Assembly: GCF_030063445.1 (NCBI RefSeq)
Contig: NZ_JASITD010000016.1
Coordinates: forward strand, 51,373 to 115,372
Source: Hymenobacter sp. H14-R3
GTDB taxonomy: Bacteria > Bacteroidota > Bacteroidia > Cytophagales > Hymenobacteraceae
Length of the DNA: 64,000 nucleotides
Direction: 5' to 3'
Positions 18,188 through 29,222 of this stretch are shown here, one piece after another. Numbering within the stretch: the stretch's first letter is position 1; each line of letters starts with the position of its first letter. A program made the position numbers and the translations under genes. Below the pieces are notes generated by a model. That model was not told the origin of the DNA, did no database searches, and was given only the letters and a program-made list of their open reading frames with translations.

Positions 18188-19324
18188 ATGCCCCTGATTG
18201 CCAGCCGGTACCGAACTATCCTCCTGCTCGTTGGGCCGCCTGGGCGCTGGCTGCTGCCCATGCTGGCAACGCTGGGATTGCTGGCCGGCTGCCGGGACAA
18301 GGCCGAGCGGGTGAGACCGGTCTGGTCGGCTATCTCGGAGTCGGTGTACGCGGCCGGCACCGTCAAGAGCGGGCGGCAGTACCAGGCATTTGCCAGCGCC
18401 GGCGGCGTTATCCAGGCGGTGCTGGTGCGCGAGGGCGACTCGGTGCGGGTGGGCACCCCGCTGCTCTCCATTACCAGCGACGTGCAGCAGCTGAACCAGG
18501 AAAACGCCGCCCTGGCCGCCCGCTACGGGGCCGTGGCCGCCAACCAAAGCCAGCTGGAGGCTGCCCGCCAGCGCATCGCGCTGCAACGCCGCACCATGCA
18601 GAACGACCTGTTGCAGCGCACCCGGCAGCGGCAGCTCTGGCAGCAAACCATCGGCACGCAGCTGGCGCTGGAGCAAAAGGAGCTGGCCTACGCCGGCTCT
18701 CGCACCGCCTACGAGTCGGCCGTGCTCAGCTACCAGACGCTCCAAAAGCAGCTCGATTTCGCCGCCGCGCAGGCCCGCAAAAACCTTCAGATTGCCCAAA
18801 AGCAGGCCAGCGATTTTGTGCTGCGCAGCAAAGTCAACGGCATCGTGTACCAGCTCTACCGCGAAAAGGGCGAGGCCGTGACGCCCCAAACGCCGCTGGC
18901 CCTGCTGGGCGACGCCCGCCACTTTGTGCTCGAAATGCAGGTGGACGAGTCCGACATCGTAAAAATCCGCCCCGGCCAGCTGGTTTTAGTAACCCTGGAC
19001 AGCTACAAGGGGCAGGTATTCACGGCCCGCGTCAGCACCATTTCGCCGATGATGAATTCCACCAGCCGCACGTTTGAGGTAGCTGCGGCCTTCGTGCGCC
19101 AGCCGCCGGTGCTGTACCCGTTCGTGAGCTTCGAGGCCAACATCGTGCTGCAAACCAAGGCTAAAGCCCTGCTCATTCCGCGCCGTTTGCTGGTGAACGA
19201 CTCCACCGTTTTGAAGAGCAACGGGCAGCTGGCGCGGGTGAAAACCGGCCTGCGCGACTACCAGATGGTGGAAATTCTGGCGGGCCTCACGCCCGCCGAC
19301 GAACTCACGGCCCCCGCGCAATGA
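18188..19324 (+). CDS. Efflux membrane-fusion lipoprotein (HlyD/MacA type)
   Basis: A 378-residue periplasmic adaptor. The N-terminus has a lipobox (LPMLATLGLLAGC), so it is probably a lipoprotein. A lipoyl/barrel-sandwich part (AGGVIQAVLVREGDSVRVGT) is interrupted by a long coiled coil (about residues 95-205), then the second half (SKVNGIVYQLYREKGEAVTP) and a beta-barrel (VTLDSYKGQVFTARVSTISP). It forms a tripartite system with the permease and ATPase that follow. ATG 18188 is used because the box at 18084-18148 is upstream; an in-frame ATG at 18029 would lie before the promoter. The stop overlaps the next start by 4 nt. Confidence 0.9.
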   Translation: MPLIASRYRTILLLVGPPGRWLLPMLATLGLLAGCRDKAERVRPVWSAISESVYAAGTVKSGRQYQAFASAGGVIQAVLVREGDSVRVGTPLLSITSDVQQLNQENAALAARYGAVAANQSQLEAARQRIALQRRTMQNDLLQRTRQRQLWQQTIGTQLALEQKELAYAGSRTAYESAVLSYQTLQKQLDFAAAQARKNLQIAQKQASDFVLRSKVNGIVYQLYREKGEAVTPQTPLALLGDARHFVLEMQVDESDIVKIRPGQLVLVTLDSYKGQVFTARVSTISPMMNSTSRTFEVAAAFVRQPPVLYPFVSFEANIVLQTKAKALLIPRRLLVNDSTVLKSNGQLARVKTGLRDYQMVEILAGLTPADELTAPAQ

Positions 19325-20592
19325 AGCTGCCCCTACTCTACGACGTGGCCCTGGCGCTGCTGCTGGCCCGCGGGCGGCAGTCGCTGGTGGCGGCCATCGG
19401 GGTCACGTTCAGCATCACCATGTTTATTGCGCTGCTCGGCTTCATGTCGGGCCTCAACCAGCTGCTCGACGGGCTGGTGCTCAACCGCACGCCCCACATC
19501 CGCCTCTACAACGAGGTGCAGCCGGCCCCGCAGCAGCCCATCGACCGCTACACCGGCCTTGACGTTGGCCCCGCGCGGCCGCACAATTTCATCCGCTCCA
19601 TCAAGCCCAGCAACGAGCTGCCGCGCATTCACAACGCCGGGGCCATCATTGCGGCCCTGCGCCACGACCCGCGCGTGCGCGGCGTGGCCCCCAAAACCCA
19701 GGCCCAGGTGTTCTACAACGTGGGCACCATCAACCTCACCGGCACCATCAGCGGCATTGAGGTGGCGCAGGAAGACCAGCTCTTTGCCTTCGGCGACTAC
19801 GTGACGGCCGGCAACCCGCTCAGCCTCAACACCGTGGCCAACAGTATTATCCTCGGCAAAGGGGCCGCCGATATCATGCTGGTGGGCGTGGGCGACATGG
19901 TACAAATCACCACCGTGAAGGGCAGCCGCGTGCAGCTCAAGGTGGTCGGCCTGTTCCAGTCGGGCCTGCTCGAAGTGGATAAAGTGCAGAGCTACACCTC
20001 CCTCACCACCGCCCAGAAGCTGCTCGGCGAAGCCAACAACTACGTCACCGACATTCAGGTGAAGCTCTGCGATTTCACCCTGGCCCCGCCCCTGGCCCAG
20101 GAATACGCGCAGCACTACGAGGTGCAGGCCCTGGACATTCAAACCGCCAATTCGCAGTTCGAAACCGGCACCTTCATCCGCAACCTCATTTCGTACGCCG
20201 TGGGCATCACGCTGCTCATTGTGGCGGGCTTCGGGATTTATAACATCCTGAACATGATGATTTACGAGAAGATGGACACCATTGCCATCCTCAAGGCCAT
20301 GGGGTTTGCGGGGGCCGATGTGCAGCGGCTGTTCGTGGTGGTGGCGCTGGCCATCGGGCTGTCGGGCGGGGCGGCGGGGCTGCTGTTCGGGTTCGGGCTT
20401 ACGGTCGCGATTTCCCACGTGCCGTTTCATCCGGCCTCGCTGCCCACGGTGCATTTTTACCCGGTCAGTTTCAACCCGGTTTTCTACGGCATCGCGGCGG
20501 TGTTCGCGCTCATTACCACCTATTTGGCGGGCTATTTTCCGGCCCGCAAGGCCAGCCGGGTCGACCCGGTCGACATCATCCGAGGCAAGTAA
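19321..20592 (+). CDS. ABC transporter permease (FtsX/MacB type)
   Basis: A 423-residue inner-membrane protein with one N-terminal helix (VAAIGVTFSITMFIALLGFM), a large periplasmic domain, and three C-terminal helices (ISYAVGITLLIVAGFGIYNI; LFVVVALAIGLSGGAAGLLF; VFYGIAAVFALITTYLAGYF). It ends with the typical PARKASRVDPVDIIRGK. The layout is that of MacB/LolC-like permeases that extrude substrates by mechanotransmission. Coupled to the adaptor by an ATGA overlap and to the ATPase with a 1-nt gap. Substrate unknown. Confidence 0.9.
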   Translation: MKLPLLYDVALALLLARGRQSLVAAIGVTFSITMFIALLGFMSGLNQLLDGLVLNRTPHIRLYNEVQPAPQQPIDRYTGLDVGPARPHNFIRSIKPSNELPRIHNAGAIIAALRHDPRVRGVAPKTQAQVFYNVGTINLTGTISGIEVAQEDQLFAFGDYVTAGNPLSLNTVANSIILGKGAADIMLVGVGDMVQITTVKGSRVQLKVVGLFQSGLLEVDKVQSYTSLTTAQKLLGEANNYVTDIQVKLCDFTLAPPLAQEYAQHYEVQALDIQTANSQFETGTFIRNLISYAVGITLLIVAGFGIYNILNMMIYEKMDTIAILKAMGFAGADVQRLFVVVALAIGLSGGAAGLLFGFGLTVAISHVPFHPASLPTVHFYPVSFNPVFYGIAAVFALITTYLAGYFPARKASRVDPVDIIRGK

Positions 20593-20593
20593 C

Positions 20594-21280
20594 ATGGAAA
20601 CGCCCGCGCTCGAAGCCCGCCAGGTTATCAAGTATTTCGACGACCCCGTGCGGGTGCAGGTGCTGCACGACGTGTCGTTTGCGCTGGGCCGGGGCGAGTT
20701 TGCGGCCGTGGTGGGCAAGTCGGGCTGCGGCAAATCGACGCTGCTCTACATCCTCTCCACCATGGACACGGCCTACGAGGGCGAGCTGCTGATTGATGGC
20801 GTGCCCATGCGGGGCAAAAAAGAAGCCGCCCTGGCCCGCGTGCGCAACGCGCAAATCGGCTTCGTATTCCAGTTTCACTACCTGCTCAACGAGTTTTCGG
20901 TGCTGCGCAACGTGATGCTGCCCGCCGAAAAGCTGGGCAAATTATCGGGCCCGGAAATCGAGCACCGGGCCTACGAAAAGCTGCGCATCCTGGGCATTGA
21001 AAGCGAGGCGCGCAAGAAGCCCAACCAGCTTTCGGGCGGCCAGAAGCAGCGCGTCGCCATTGCGAGGGCCCTGATAAACGACCCGCTCATTATCCTCGGC
21101 GACGAGCCCACCGGTAACCTCGACCAGAAAAACGCCGAAATCGTGTTCGATATTTTCAAGGAGCTGGCCGAAACCTACCACCAGGCCCTGCTCATTGTGA
21201 CGCACGACAACGACTTTGCCGCCAAAACCCATCGCATTATTGAGATGGAAGATGGGCGCATCATCCCGCAGCGGCCGTAG
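20594..21280 (+). CDS. ABC transporter ATPase (MacB/LolD type)
   Basis: A 228-residue nucleotide-binding subunit: Walker [13 protein letters not shown]-loop region [19 protein letters not shown], signature [15 protein letters not shown], Walker [11 protein letters not shown], and the switch His in [13 protein letters not shown] 20594 starts directly after the permease stop; the frame is open further upstream only inside the permease gene. Energises the permease at 19321. Confidence 0.93.
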   Translation: METPALEARQVIKYFDDPVRVQVLHDVSFALGRGEFAAVVGKSGCGKSTLLYILSTMDTAYEGELLIDGVPMRGKKEAALARVRNAQIGFVFQFHYLLNEFSVLRNVMLPAEKLGKLSGPEIEHRAYEKLRILGIESEARKKPNQLSGGQKQRVAIARALINDPLIILGDEPTGNLDQKNAEIVFDIFKELAETYHQALLIVTHDNDFAAKTHRIIEMEDGRIIPQRP

Positions 21281-21372
21281 TTCGGGAGCGGGCGGGCCCG
21301 CCGCCAATAACGCCTGGCGCACTTCATAAGCCAGCAATCGAAGCGCGCTCCGGGTCATGGCCAGGGATTGGA

Positions 21373-21717
21373 TTAGCGGCCCAGCACCAGCCGGCAGGCC
21401 AGTAGCAAGAGCGCAAACCCATAAATCGAGGTGAAAATCAATTGATTGTACCGCGCCAGCCAGTTAGGCAGGAAGATGTCGAAGTTGTCCTGGGTGGAGG
21501 CCGAATAGCGCCGGGCCAGCAGCGTGAGCGGGCAGTGGCGCTGGCCGAGCAGCAGCACCACACCCTCCCCCACCACCAGCGCGCTGGCCACCCACGTGCG
21601 CCAGGTTATCCGGTTGGCCAGGCCGCAATACAGCACGTAGCCGATAACGACCACGAAGAACCCCCACACTACCGTATGTATTATTTTGATTATCAATAGT
21701 TTAACTTCGTTTTTCAT
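21373..21717 (-). CDS. Small membrane protein with CPLT motif (DUF2784-like)
   Basis: A 114-residue protein with three or four membrane helices (VVWGFFVVVIGYVLYCGLA; TWVASALVVGEGVVLLLG; LIFTSIYGFALLLLACRLVL). The motif GQRHCPLTLLARRYS recalls DUF2784 proteins; the assignment is tentative. It is convergent with the efflux operon and stands alone; no Crp-type box upstream. Function unknown. Confidence 0.6.
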   Translation of the reverse strand: MKNEVKLLIIKIIHTVVWGFFVVVIGYVLYCGLANRITWRTWVASALVVGEGVVLLLGQRHCPLTLLARRYSASTQDNFDIFLPNWLARYNQLIFTSIYGFALLLLACRLVLGR

Positions 21718-21841
21718 GCGCTGCGTGTCCCCGGTAGTTTACTCCTAAAGCACTTGCCAGGGCCGGGCGAGCGGTGCCTGCGCCTACCCGCTGGCCTGCG
21801 GTTGTGAGCCCCCACCTGCGAGGCCCCGGCCGCCGTCTTGC

Positions 21842-22750
21842 TCACGCCTGCTTTTCTTTGGCATGGTCGGCATTAAGGGCTTCGAAGCCGGCTACGACGT
21901 CGAACAGCTCTTCGTCGATGGCGCTTTGGCGCCTGCGGTGGTACTGGTGGCCCAGCTCGTCGAGTAGCTCGTCGATGCTTTTTCGGCCCGTTGCATGGCC
22001 CTGAGGCGGCTGGCGTTTTCGCTGGCCAGCGACTCGGCGCAGGCCCGCAACAGGGACACAAACAGAAACTTCCCGATGAGGGCCAGCAGCGCGGGGCGCC
22101 GCGCGCCGGCCACCTCGGGCCGCGTGCTGGTGGGCCAGTGAAAGGCTACCAGCGCCTGCTTCCATTGCGCATCCGGCGGCAGCAGGCGCTGGCACACCGG
22201 CGCGTATCCCGTGGCCGCCTGGGGCCGGTTGTGGAAGATGTGGCACCCGGTGAGGGTACCGTTGGCGAGGGCTTCCTGGGCTTTGAGCAGCAGCTGCGCC
22301 ACCAGCGGGGTAATGGCCGTGATGGCCGTGGGCACCAGAAACTGCGTGGTTACGGGCAGGCCCGTGGGCCAGCAGGTGCTGCACCCGCTCGCCCACGGGC
22401 CAGAGCTGCTTGCGGCCCGGCAGGGGGCCCAGGGTGTGGGCCACAAACTCGGCCAGGGTGCTGTTGAACGAGCCAACCAGCCCCTGGTCAGACCCAAAAA
22501 CCACGGCCCCTATCACGGGCTCAGTGCCTTTGTGCGGCGCTCTTGCCGCGGGCGGGCGGGGGGCAGGTGGCTCCGACTGAAAGTAGGCCACGAGGCCCAG
22601 CGCCACGGTTTCGTAGTAGTCGCCGAGCGAGCCAACCGCCAGCTCGTACTGCCCGATGGTGGCCGCCGCCATGGCTTTCATGGTCCGCACCACGGACTTG
22701 ATGGCCTTGGCACCCTCCATTTTTCGGCTCAGGCTTTCTAGCGTATCCAT
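21842..22750 (-). pseudogene. atpG: ATP synthase gamma subunit, two frameshifts
   Basis: From ATG 22750 the first frame reads MDTLESLSRKMEGAKAIKSV then RTMKAMAAATIGQYE, the gamma N-terminus. Near 22361 an extra base moves the match to another frame (LPVTTQFLVPTAITAITPLV). Near 21978 a lost A in a run of A's moves it back (SIDELLDELGHQYHRRRQSA), and the C-terminus ends at 21842. So +1 and -1 changes compensate but scramble about 125 residues. A run of ten C's (minus strand) stands 6 nt before the ATG. It is the last gene of the decayed N-type ATP synthase operon. The two homopolymer-like indels could also be sequencing errors. Confidence 0.75.
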
Positions 22751-22843
22751 GTGTTTGGGGGGGGGGGGCTGAATTTGCGCAGGGTTGAGGGCGCGGGATG
22801 CCGGTAAGCGGCAGGCCGAGCGTGCCGTGGTAGTCGGCATCGG

Positions 22844-24116
<1,273 letters not shown>

Positions 24117-24134
24117 TCACGGTTGGCGGTGGGG

Positions 24135-24199
24135 CAAAGGTGGCCGCTGGCCCCCGCCCCCGCCGTGACAATAATCTGCGCCGGCCATGACGTTTGTCA
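24135..24199 (-). promoter_or_regulatory. Crp/Fnr-type box plus -7 element (site 5)
   Basis: On the minus strand TGACAAACGTCA (24199-24188) is followed after 45 bp by CACCTTTG (24142-24135). The ATP synthase relic starts at 24116. Confidence 0.65.
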
Positions 24200-24210
24200 A
24201 GCCGGCCAGA

Positions 24211-24260
24211 GGCCTTGCGCGCCGCGCGGGCCGGCGGCGGCGCGCGCGGCGCGCAAGGCC
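24211..24260. repeat. 18-bp perfect inverted repeat between divergent promoters
   Basis: Arms 24211-24228 and 24243-24260 are exact complements (start GGCCTTGCGCGCC), loop 14 nt. It lies between the boxes of sites 5 and 6, which point away from each other. It could form a cruciform or isolate the two promoters. Confidence 0.7.
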
Positions 24261-24307
24261 CACTACCAGGGAGCAACCGGCCGCTGCCCGCCCCACCCGC
24301 GGGCACC

Positions 24308-24373
24308 TGACAAACGTCATGGCCGGCGCATGACATTGGGCAGGCGCGCTGCCGGCGGCACGCCGGTTCTTTG
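24308..24373 (+). promoter_or_regulatory. Crp/Fnr-type box plus -7 element (site 6)
   Basis: Perfect TGACAAACGTCA at 24308-24319, 46 bp, then GTTCTTTG at 24366-24373. TGACATTGGGC and CCGGTTCTTTGC lie at the same distances as in site 1. Drives the glycosyltransferase pair starting at 24471. Confidence 0.7.
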
Positions 24374-24470
24374 CACGAAGCCCGACTGCACATTTTAGCA
24401 ACTACTTATTGCGTAGTAAGTTGCCCCGGCAGCCAGGCAAGCGCCCCCACGCCCCTCCTCCTCCCAGCCC

Positions 24471-26750
24471 ATGAAAATCGCGTACATCTCCACCTACCTG
24501 CCCCGCGAGTGCGGCCTGGCCACCTTCAACCAGAACGTGGTGCGCGCCATTGCCCTCAACCTCGCCCGGCAGGGCCAGAGCGGACCGGAAAGCGGCTTCG
24601 GCGTGGCCATGAACGACTCCGACGATGCGGACGAGTACGCCTATGGCGACGAGGTAAAAGTCGTTATCCGGCAGGATGACCAGAAGGACTACATCGAGGC
24701 CGCCACCTACCTCAACACCAGCGACGCCGACGTGTGCCTGCTGGAGCACGAGTTCGGCATTTTTGGCGGCGAGAGCGGTATTTACCTGCTGCCGCTGCTG
24801 CACCGGCTCGAAAAGCCGCTCGTGACGGTGCTGCACACCATTCTGCGCGAGCCCTCGCACACCCAGAAAATCATCATCCAGGAAATTGCCCGGCGCTCGG
24901 CCCGGCTGGTGGTAATGAGCCGCCGGGGCATCGATTTTCTGACCGCCATCTACGACATCGCGCCGGAGAAAATCCAGCTCATCGAGCACGGCGTGCCCGA
25001 TTTGGAGGCGCTCAAGCTTAACCCGCTGCGCACCCAGGCGCCGTTCCGCAACCGCCGGGTGCTGTTCAGCTTCGGGCTGCTGAGCCGCAACAAGGGCCTG
25101 GAAACCGTAATTCGGGCCCTGCCGGCCATCGTGGCCCGCCACCCCGACGTGGTGTACGTGGTGCTCGGCAACACCCACCCCGGCGTGGTGCGGCGCTCGG
25201 GCGAGGAGTACCGCGAGCAGCTCAAGCGGCTGGCCATTGAGCTGCAAGTAGCTAACCATCTAGTGTTTATCAACAAGTTTGTGGAGGAGGCGGAGCTGAT
25301 GAACTACCTCACGGCCGCCACCCTCTACCTCACGCCCTACACCAACGAGGCCCAGATTACCAGTGGCACGCTCTCGTATGCCGTGGGCGCGGGCGCGGCC
25401 GTGGTGTCTACCCCCTACTGGCACGCCCAGGAGCTGCTGGCCGAAGACCGGGGCCGCCTGTTTCCCTTCAAGGATGCCGACGCGCTGGCCGCCACCGTGA
25501 ACGAGCTGCTCACCAACCCCGGGCAGCTGGCCGCCCTCCAGCACAACGCCTACCAGTACGGCCTGCGCCTGCGCTGGCCCCAAATCGGGGCCCAGTACCT
25601 GGCCGTGCTGGCAGCGGCCTGCGCCCAGCCCGAAACGGGGGCTGCGCCGCCGCTGCGCCCCCTGGTAGACCCCGAAATCATGCCCGAGTTCAGCCTGGCC
25701 CACGTGCGCCGCCTCACCGACGACACGGGCATTGTGCAGCACGCCAAGTACGGCATCCCCAACCTCAAGGAAGGCTACTGCCTCGACGACAATTCCCGGG
25801 CCCTCATCATGGCCCTGATGGCCTACCAGCAGCACAACAGCCCCGAGGCGCTGGAGCTGCTGCCCATCTACCTGAGCTACCTGCACTACGTGCAGCGCGA
25901 CGACGGTAATTTTCGCAACTTCCTGAGCTTCAGAAGGGAATACCTGGACGAAATCGGCTCCGAAGACTCGTTTGGGCGCACGGTGTGGGCCCTGGGCTAC
26001 CTCATTCACCGGGCCCCCAATAACTCGTACCGCGAGTTTGCCGGCGAGCTGCTGGCGCGCTCGGTGCCCCACTTTCAGCAGCTGCACCACCTGCGCGGCA
26101 TGGCCAATACCCTGATTGGCGTGGCCTACTACCTCAAAGCCCACCCCGACGACGAGGCCCTGGTGGAAGAGCTCACCCGGCTCATGGCGCGGCTGCTGGC
26201 CGCCTACGCCCACCACCGCACCGCCAACTGGCACTGGTTTGAGGAAAAGCTGACCTACGACAACGCCATTCTGCCGCTGGCCCTGCTGCACGCCCACGAA
26301 ATAACGGGCCACGCGCCGGCCCGCGACGTGGCGCTGGAGGCGCTGGCCTTCCTGGATGAGGTGAGCTTTCGCAACGGCTTCCTAAACCCCGTGGGCAACC
26401 AGGGCTGGTACCACCAGGGCGGCGAAGTACCGCTGTTTGACCAGCAGGCCATCGAAACGATGGCGATGGTACTGGTGTATTTGCAGGCCTACCGCACCAC
26501 CCACGAGCCCGATTTTATCCGGCGCATGTTTGCTAGCTACCAGTGGTTTTTGGGCGAAAACCTGCTGCGCGTGCCCCTCTACGACCAGGAAACCAAGGGC
26601 TGCTGCGACGGCTTGCAGCAAGCCGGCCTCAACCGCAACCAGGGCGCGGAAAGCACCCTGGCCTACCTCATTTCCCACCTCACGGTGCTCAAGGCCCTGG
26701 AGCTGGAGCACGAGTACGACCAGTCGGCGCAAGTGGCCGCCGCCGTATGA
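24471..26750 (+). CDS. GT4 glycosyltransferase with C-terminal helical domain
   Basis: A 759-residue cytoplasmic protein. Residues 1-385 form a GT-B glycosyltransferase of family 4: N-terminal KIAYISTYLPRECGLATFNQ, nucleotide-sugar half with FSFGLLSRNKGLETVIRALP and TPYTNEAQITSGTLSYAVGA. Residues about 400-759 are a separate domain rich in helices (DNSRALIMALMAYQQ; GYLIHRAPNNSYREFAGELL; YHQGGEVPLFDQQAIETMAM), like an alpha/alpha-barrel often seen fused to such enzymes; its role is unknown to me. It overlaps the next glycosyltransferase by 4 nt (ATGA). With the GH130 phosphorylase at 29223 it suggests synthesis and turnover of a mannose-type glycan; this is inference. Confidence 0.88.
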   Translation: MKIAYISTYLPRECGLATFNQNVVRAIALNLARQGQSGPESGFGVAMNDSDDADEYAYGDEVKVVIRQDDQKDYIEAATYLNTSDADVCLLEHEFGIFGGESGIYLLPLLHRLEKPLVTVLHTILREPSHTQKIIIQEIARRSARLVVMSRRGIDFLTAIYDIAPEKIQLIEHGVPDLEALKLNPLRTQAPFRNRRVLFSFGLLSRNKGLETVIRALPAIVARHPDVVYVVLGNTHPGVVRRSGEEYREQLKRLAIELQVANHLVFINKFVEEAELMNYLTAATLYLTPYTNEAQITSGTLSYAVGAGAAVVSTPYWHAQELLAEDRGRLFPFKDADALAATVNELLTNPGQLAALQHNAYQYGLRLRWPQIGAQYLAVLAAACAQPETGAAPPLRPLVDPEIMPEFSLAHVRRLTDDTGIVQHAKYGIPNLKEGYCLDDNSRALIMALMAYQQHNSPEALELLPIYLSYLHYVQRDDGNFRNFLSFRREYLDEIGSEDSFGRTVWALGYLIHRAPNNSYREFAGELLARSVPHFQQLHHLRGMANTLIGVAYYLKAHPDDEALVEELTRLMARLLAAYAHHRTANWHWFEEKLTYDNAILPLALLHAHEITGHAPARDVALEALAFLDEVSFRNGFLNPVGNQGWYHQGGEVPLFDQQAIETMAMVLVYLQAYRTTHEPDFIRRMFASYQWFLGENLLRVPLYDQETKGCCDGLQQAGLNRNQGAESTLAYLISHLTVLKALELEHEYDQSAQVAAAV

Positions 26751-27748
26751 AAGTAGCCGTGCTTGCCCCCGTGGCCTGGCGCACGCCGCCCCGCCACTAT
26801 GGCCCCTGGGAGCAGGTGGCGTCCAACGTGGCCGAGGGCCTGGTGGCGCTGGGCGTAGACGTGACCCTGTTTGCCACCGCCGACTCGGCCACGGCGGGCA
26901 CGCTGGCGGCCGTGGTGCCGCAGGGCTATGAGGAAAACCGCACCCAGGACGCCAAGGTGGCCGAGGGCCTGCACATCAGCCACCTGATGGAGCGGGCCGG
27001 GGAGTTTGACCTGATTCACAACCACTTCGACTTCCTGCCCCTCACCTACTCGCGGCTCATCGGCACGCCGCTGGTAACCACCATTCACGGCTTTTCGTCG
27101 GCAAAGATTCTGGCCGTGTACGAGAAATACGCCGCCACCACGGCCTACGTATCCATCAGCCATGCCGACCGCAGCCCGCGCCTGCCCTACACCGCCACCG
27201 TTTACAACGGCCTGCGGGTGAGCGACTTCACCTTCACGGCGCAGCAGGAAGGCTACCTGCTGTTTTTCGGCCGCATTCACCCCGATAAGGGCACGGCCGA
27301 GGCCATTGAGATAGCCCGGCGCAGCGGCAAGCGCCTGCTGCTGGCGGGCATTGTGCAAGACGCGGCCTACTTCCGCGAGCGCGTAGAGCCGCTCCTCAGC
27401 GACACCATCGTGTTTCTGGGGGCCGCCGGCCCTGCGCAGCGCAACAAGCTACTAGGCAATGCGTTAGGCTTGTTGCACCCTATCAATTTCGACGAGCCGT
27501 TTGGCCTGAGCGTGGCCGAAGCCATGCTGTGCGGCACCCCGGTTATCGCCTTCAACCGAGGGGCCATGCCCGAGCTGATTCAGCACGGGCAAACTGGCTT
27601 TCTGGTGCGCAGCGTGGGCGAGGCCGTGGAGGCCGTGCAGCAGCTGGGTGCCCTCAGCCGCGCTGCCTGCCGGGCCTGGGCCAGTGCCAATTTTTCGCAG
27701 GAGAAAATGGCCGCCGATTACCTGGCGGTGTATAAAAAGCTGGTGTAG
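26747..27748 (+). CDS. GT4 glycosyltransferase
   Basis: A 333-residue GT-B enzyme. It begins MKVAVLAPVAWRTPPRHYGP with WEQVASNVAEGLVALG, the acceptor-side start of family 4. The donor half has LLFFGRIHPDKGTAEAIEIA and FDEPFGLSVAEAMLCGTPVI, the E-x7-E region. ATG 26747 overlaps the stop of the preceding gene, so the two are translationally coupled. The open frame further upstream is only a shadow of the first gene. Confidence 0.92.
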   Translation: MKVAVLAPVAWRTPPRHYGPWEQVASNVAEGLVALGVDVTLFATADSATAGTLAAVVPQGYEENRTQDAKVAEGLHISHLMERAGEFDLIHNHFDFLPLTYSRLIGTPLVTTIHGFSSAKILAVYEKYAATTAYVSISHADRSPRLPYTATVYNGLRVSDFTFTAQQEGYLLFFGRIHPDKGTAEAIEIARRSGKRLLLAGIVQDAAYFRERVEPLLSDTIVFLGAAGPAQRNKLLGNALGLLHPINFDEPFGLSVAEAMLCGTPVIAFNRGAMPELIQHGQTGFLVRSVGEAVEAVQQLGALSRAACRAWASANFSQEKMAADYLAVYKKLV

Positions 27749-27997
27749 AGGCGCAAACGCCGCTGGCAAAACCCTACCCCGGTCCGCGGGCTGCGCCGGC
27801 CAACCGGTTGTCGTGGGCGCCGCCTGGCCCGCCGCGCCTTCCCCGCTCTCACCACACCAGCCGAACGGCGCAGCCCGCGAACCAACGCACGCCAAGTAGC
27901 TGAAAACAAGCATCGTGCGCAGCCACGCCTATGGCGGCAGTCGCAACCATCAATAGCTAATATCTTGTAAATCAATTACTTATTTTAGCAAGCTACC

Positions 27998-29176
27998 ATG
28001 TCCTCTCCCACCATATCCCGTTCGCTAAAGGCTGAAAACCAGCTCCTGCGCGCGCAAATTCAGCAGCTGCAGACCGACCGGGCGGCCGGGGCGGAAGCGA
28101 AGGAGCGCGCCGATGCGGATGCGCAAAGCCAGGTGCGCTTTCGCACCCTGTTCGAACATTCGCCCCTGGGCCAGAAAATCATTAATCCCGACCTGACCAT
28201 CCGGCAGGCCAACGCGGCGCTGGTGGCCATGCTGGGCTGCACCCGCCGCGAGCAGGTGGAGGGCCGGCGCATCCTCGACTTTGCCCACCCGCACTACCGC
28301 GCCGACTGGCACGACTTGCAGGAGCGCCTTTGGAAGCACCACATCCCGGTCTTTTCCTTCGACACCTGCCTCGTGCGCACCGACGGCACTTCGTTCTGGT
28401 GCCAGGTTCATTCCATGCTGTTTTGCGACGAGGGCGAAGAGCTGGGCTACACCACCCTCATCGACACCACCGAGCACCGGGAGCTGGAAGCGTCCCTCAA
28501 GCGCCTCTACGACGCCCAGGAAACCATTTTGCACCTGGTGGCCCACGACCTGAAAACCCCGATTGCCCATATCCAGATGCTGACCGAGCTGCTGCGGCGC
28601 GACGTGGGCAACCCCGAACCCGAAACCCCCAAGCTGCTGGCCCTGATTGAGCAGGCCTGCGCCGAGGCCAATGCGCTCGTGAAGGACGTGCTCTACCTCG
28701 GCGCCCTGGACGCGACCCAGCTAAAAAAGGAGTCCACCAACCTCAACGCTTTTCTGGAGGCGCAGCTAACCGTGCATCACCTCACTGCGCAGGCCAAAGG
28801 GCTTGCCCTGGCGCTGGAGCTGCCGCCGCAGATGATAACTGCCCACCTAGACCCTAACAAATTCAGCCGGGTGGTGGCCAATCTGCTCAGCAACGCCCTG
28901 AAATTTACCCCCCGCGGGGGCCGGGTGGTGGTGCGGCTGGAAGCCCACGCCGGCCGGGCGCGCCTCACGGTGCAGGATACGGGCGTGGGCATCGCGGCCG
29001 AGTTGCAGACGCACATTTTCGACAAGTTCAGCGCCGCCGCCCGCGCGGGCCTCCACGGGGAAGCCACCACGGGCCTGGGCCTGTTTATCACCCAGCAAAT
29101 AGTGCGGCTGCACGGCGGCACCATCGGGCTCACAAGCCGCGAGCACGAGGGCACCACCTTTGTTATCAACCTCTAA
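27998..29176 (+). CDS. Soluble PAS histidine kinase
   Basis: A 392-residue kinase without membrane helices. Residues 10-45 form a coiled coil (KAENQLLRAQIQQLQTDRAA), residues about 48-165 a PAS domain (FEHSPLGQKIINPDLTIRQA), then a HisKA domain with LVAHDLKTPIAHIQML, phosphorylated at His183, and a HATPase domain (FSRVVANLLSNALKFTPRGG; VQDTGVGIA; GLGLFITQQIVRLHGG). No response regulator is adjacent, so it is an orphan. The PAS ligand is not evident; cytoplasmic redox or energy sensing would fit the neighbourhood but is a guess. The leader is AT-rich and has no Crp-type box. Confidence 0.92.
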   Translation: MSSPTISRSLKAENQLLRAQIQQLQTDRAAGAEAKERADADAQSQVRFRTLFEHSPLGQKIINPDLTIRQANAALVAMLGCTRREQVEGRRILDFAHPHYRADWHDLQERLWKHHIPVFSFDTCLVRTDGTSFWCQVHSMLFCDEGEELGYTTLIDTTEHRELEASLKRLYDAQETILHLVAHDLKTPIAHIQMLTELLRRDVGNPEPETPKLLALIEQACAEANALVKDVLYLGALDATQLKKESTNLNAFLEAQLTVHHLTAQAKGLALALELPPQMITAHLDPNKFSRVVANLLSNALKFTPRGGRVVVRLEAHAGRARLTVQDTGVGIAAELQTHIFDKFSAAARAGLHGEATTGLGLFITQQIVRLHGGTIGLTSREHEGTTFVINL

Positions 29177-29222
29177 CCAAGGGCTATTTTACGGCAAGGC
29201 GCGCCTTCACCCCTTCTTCTGC

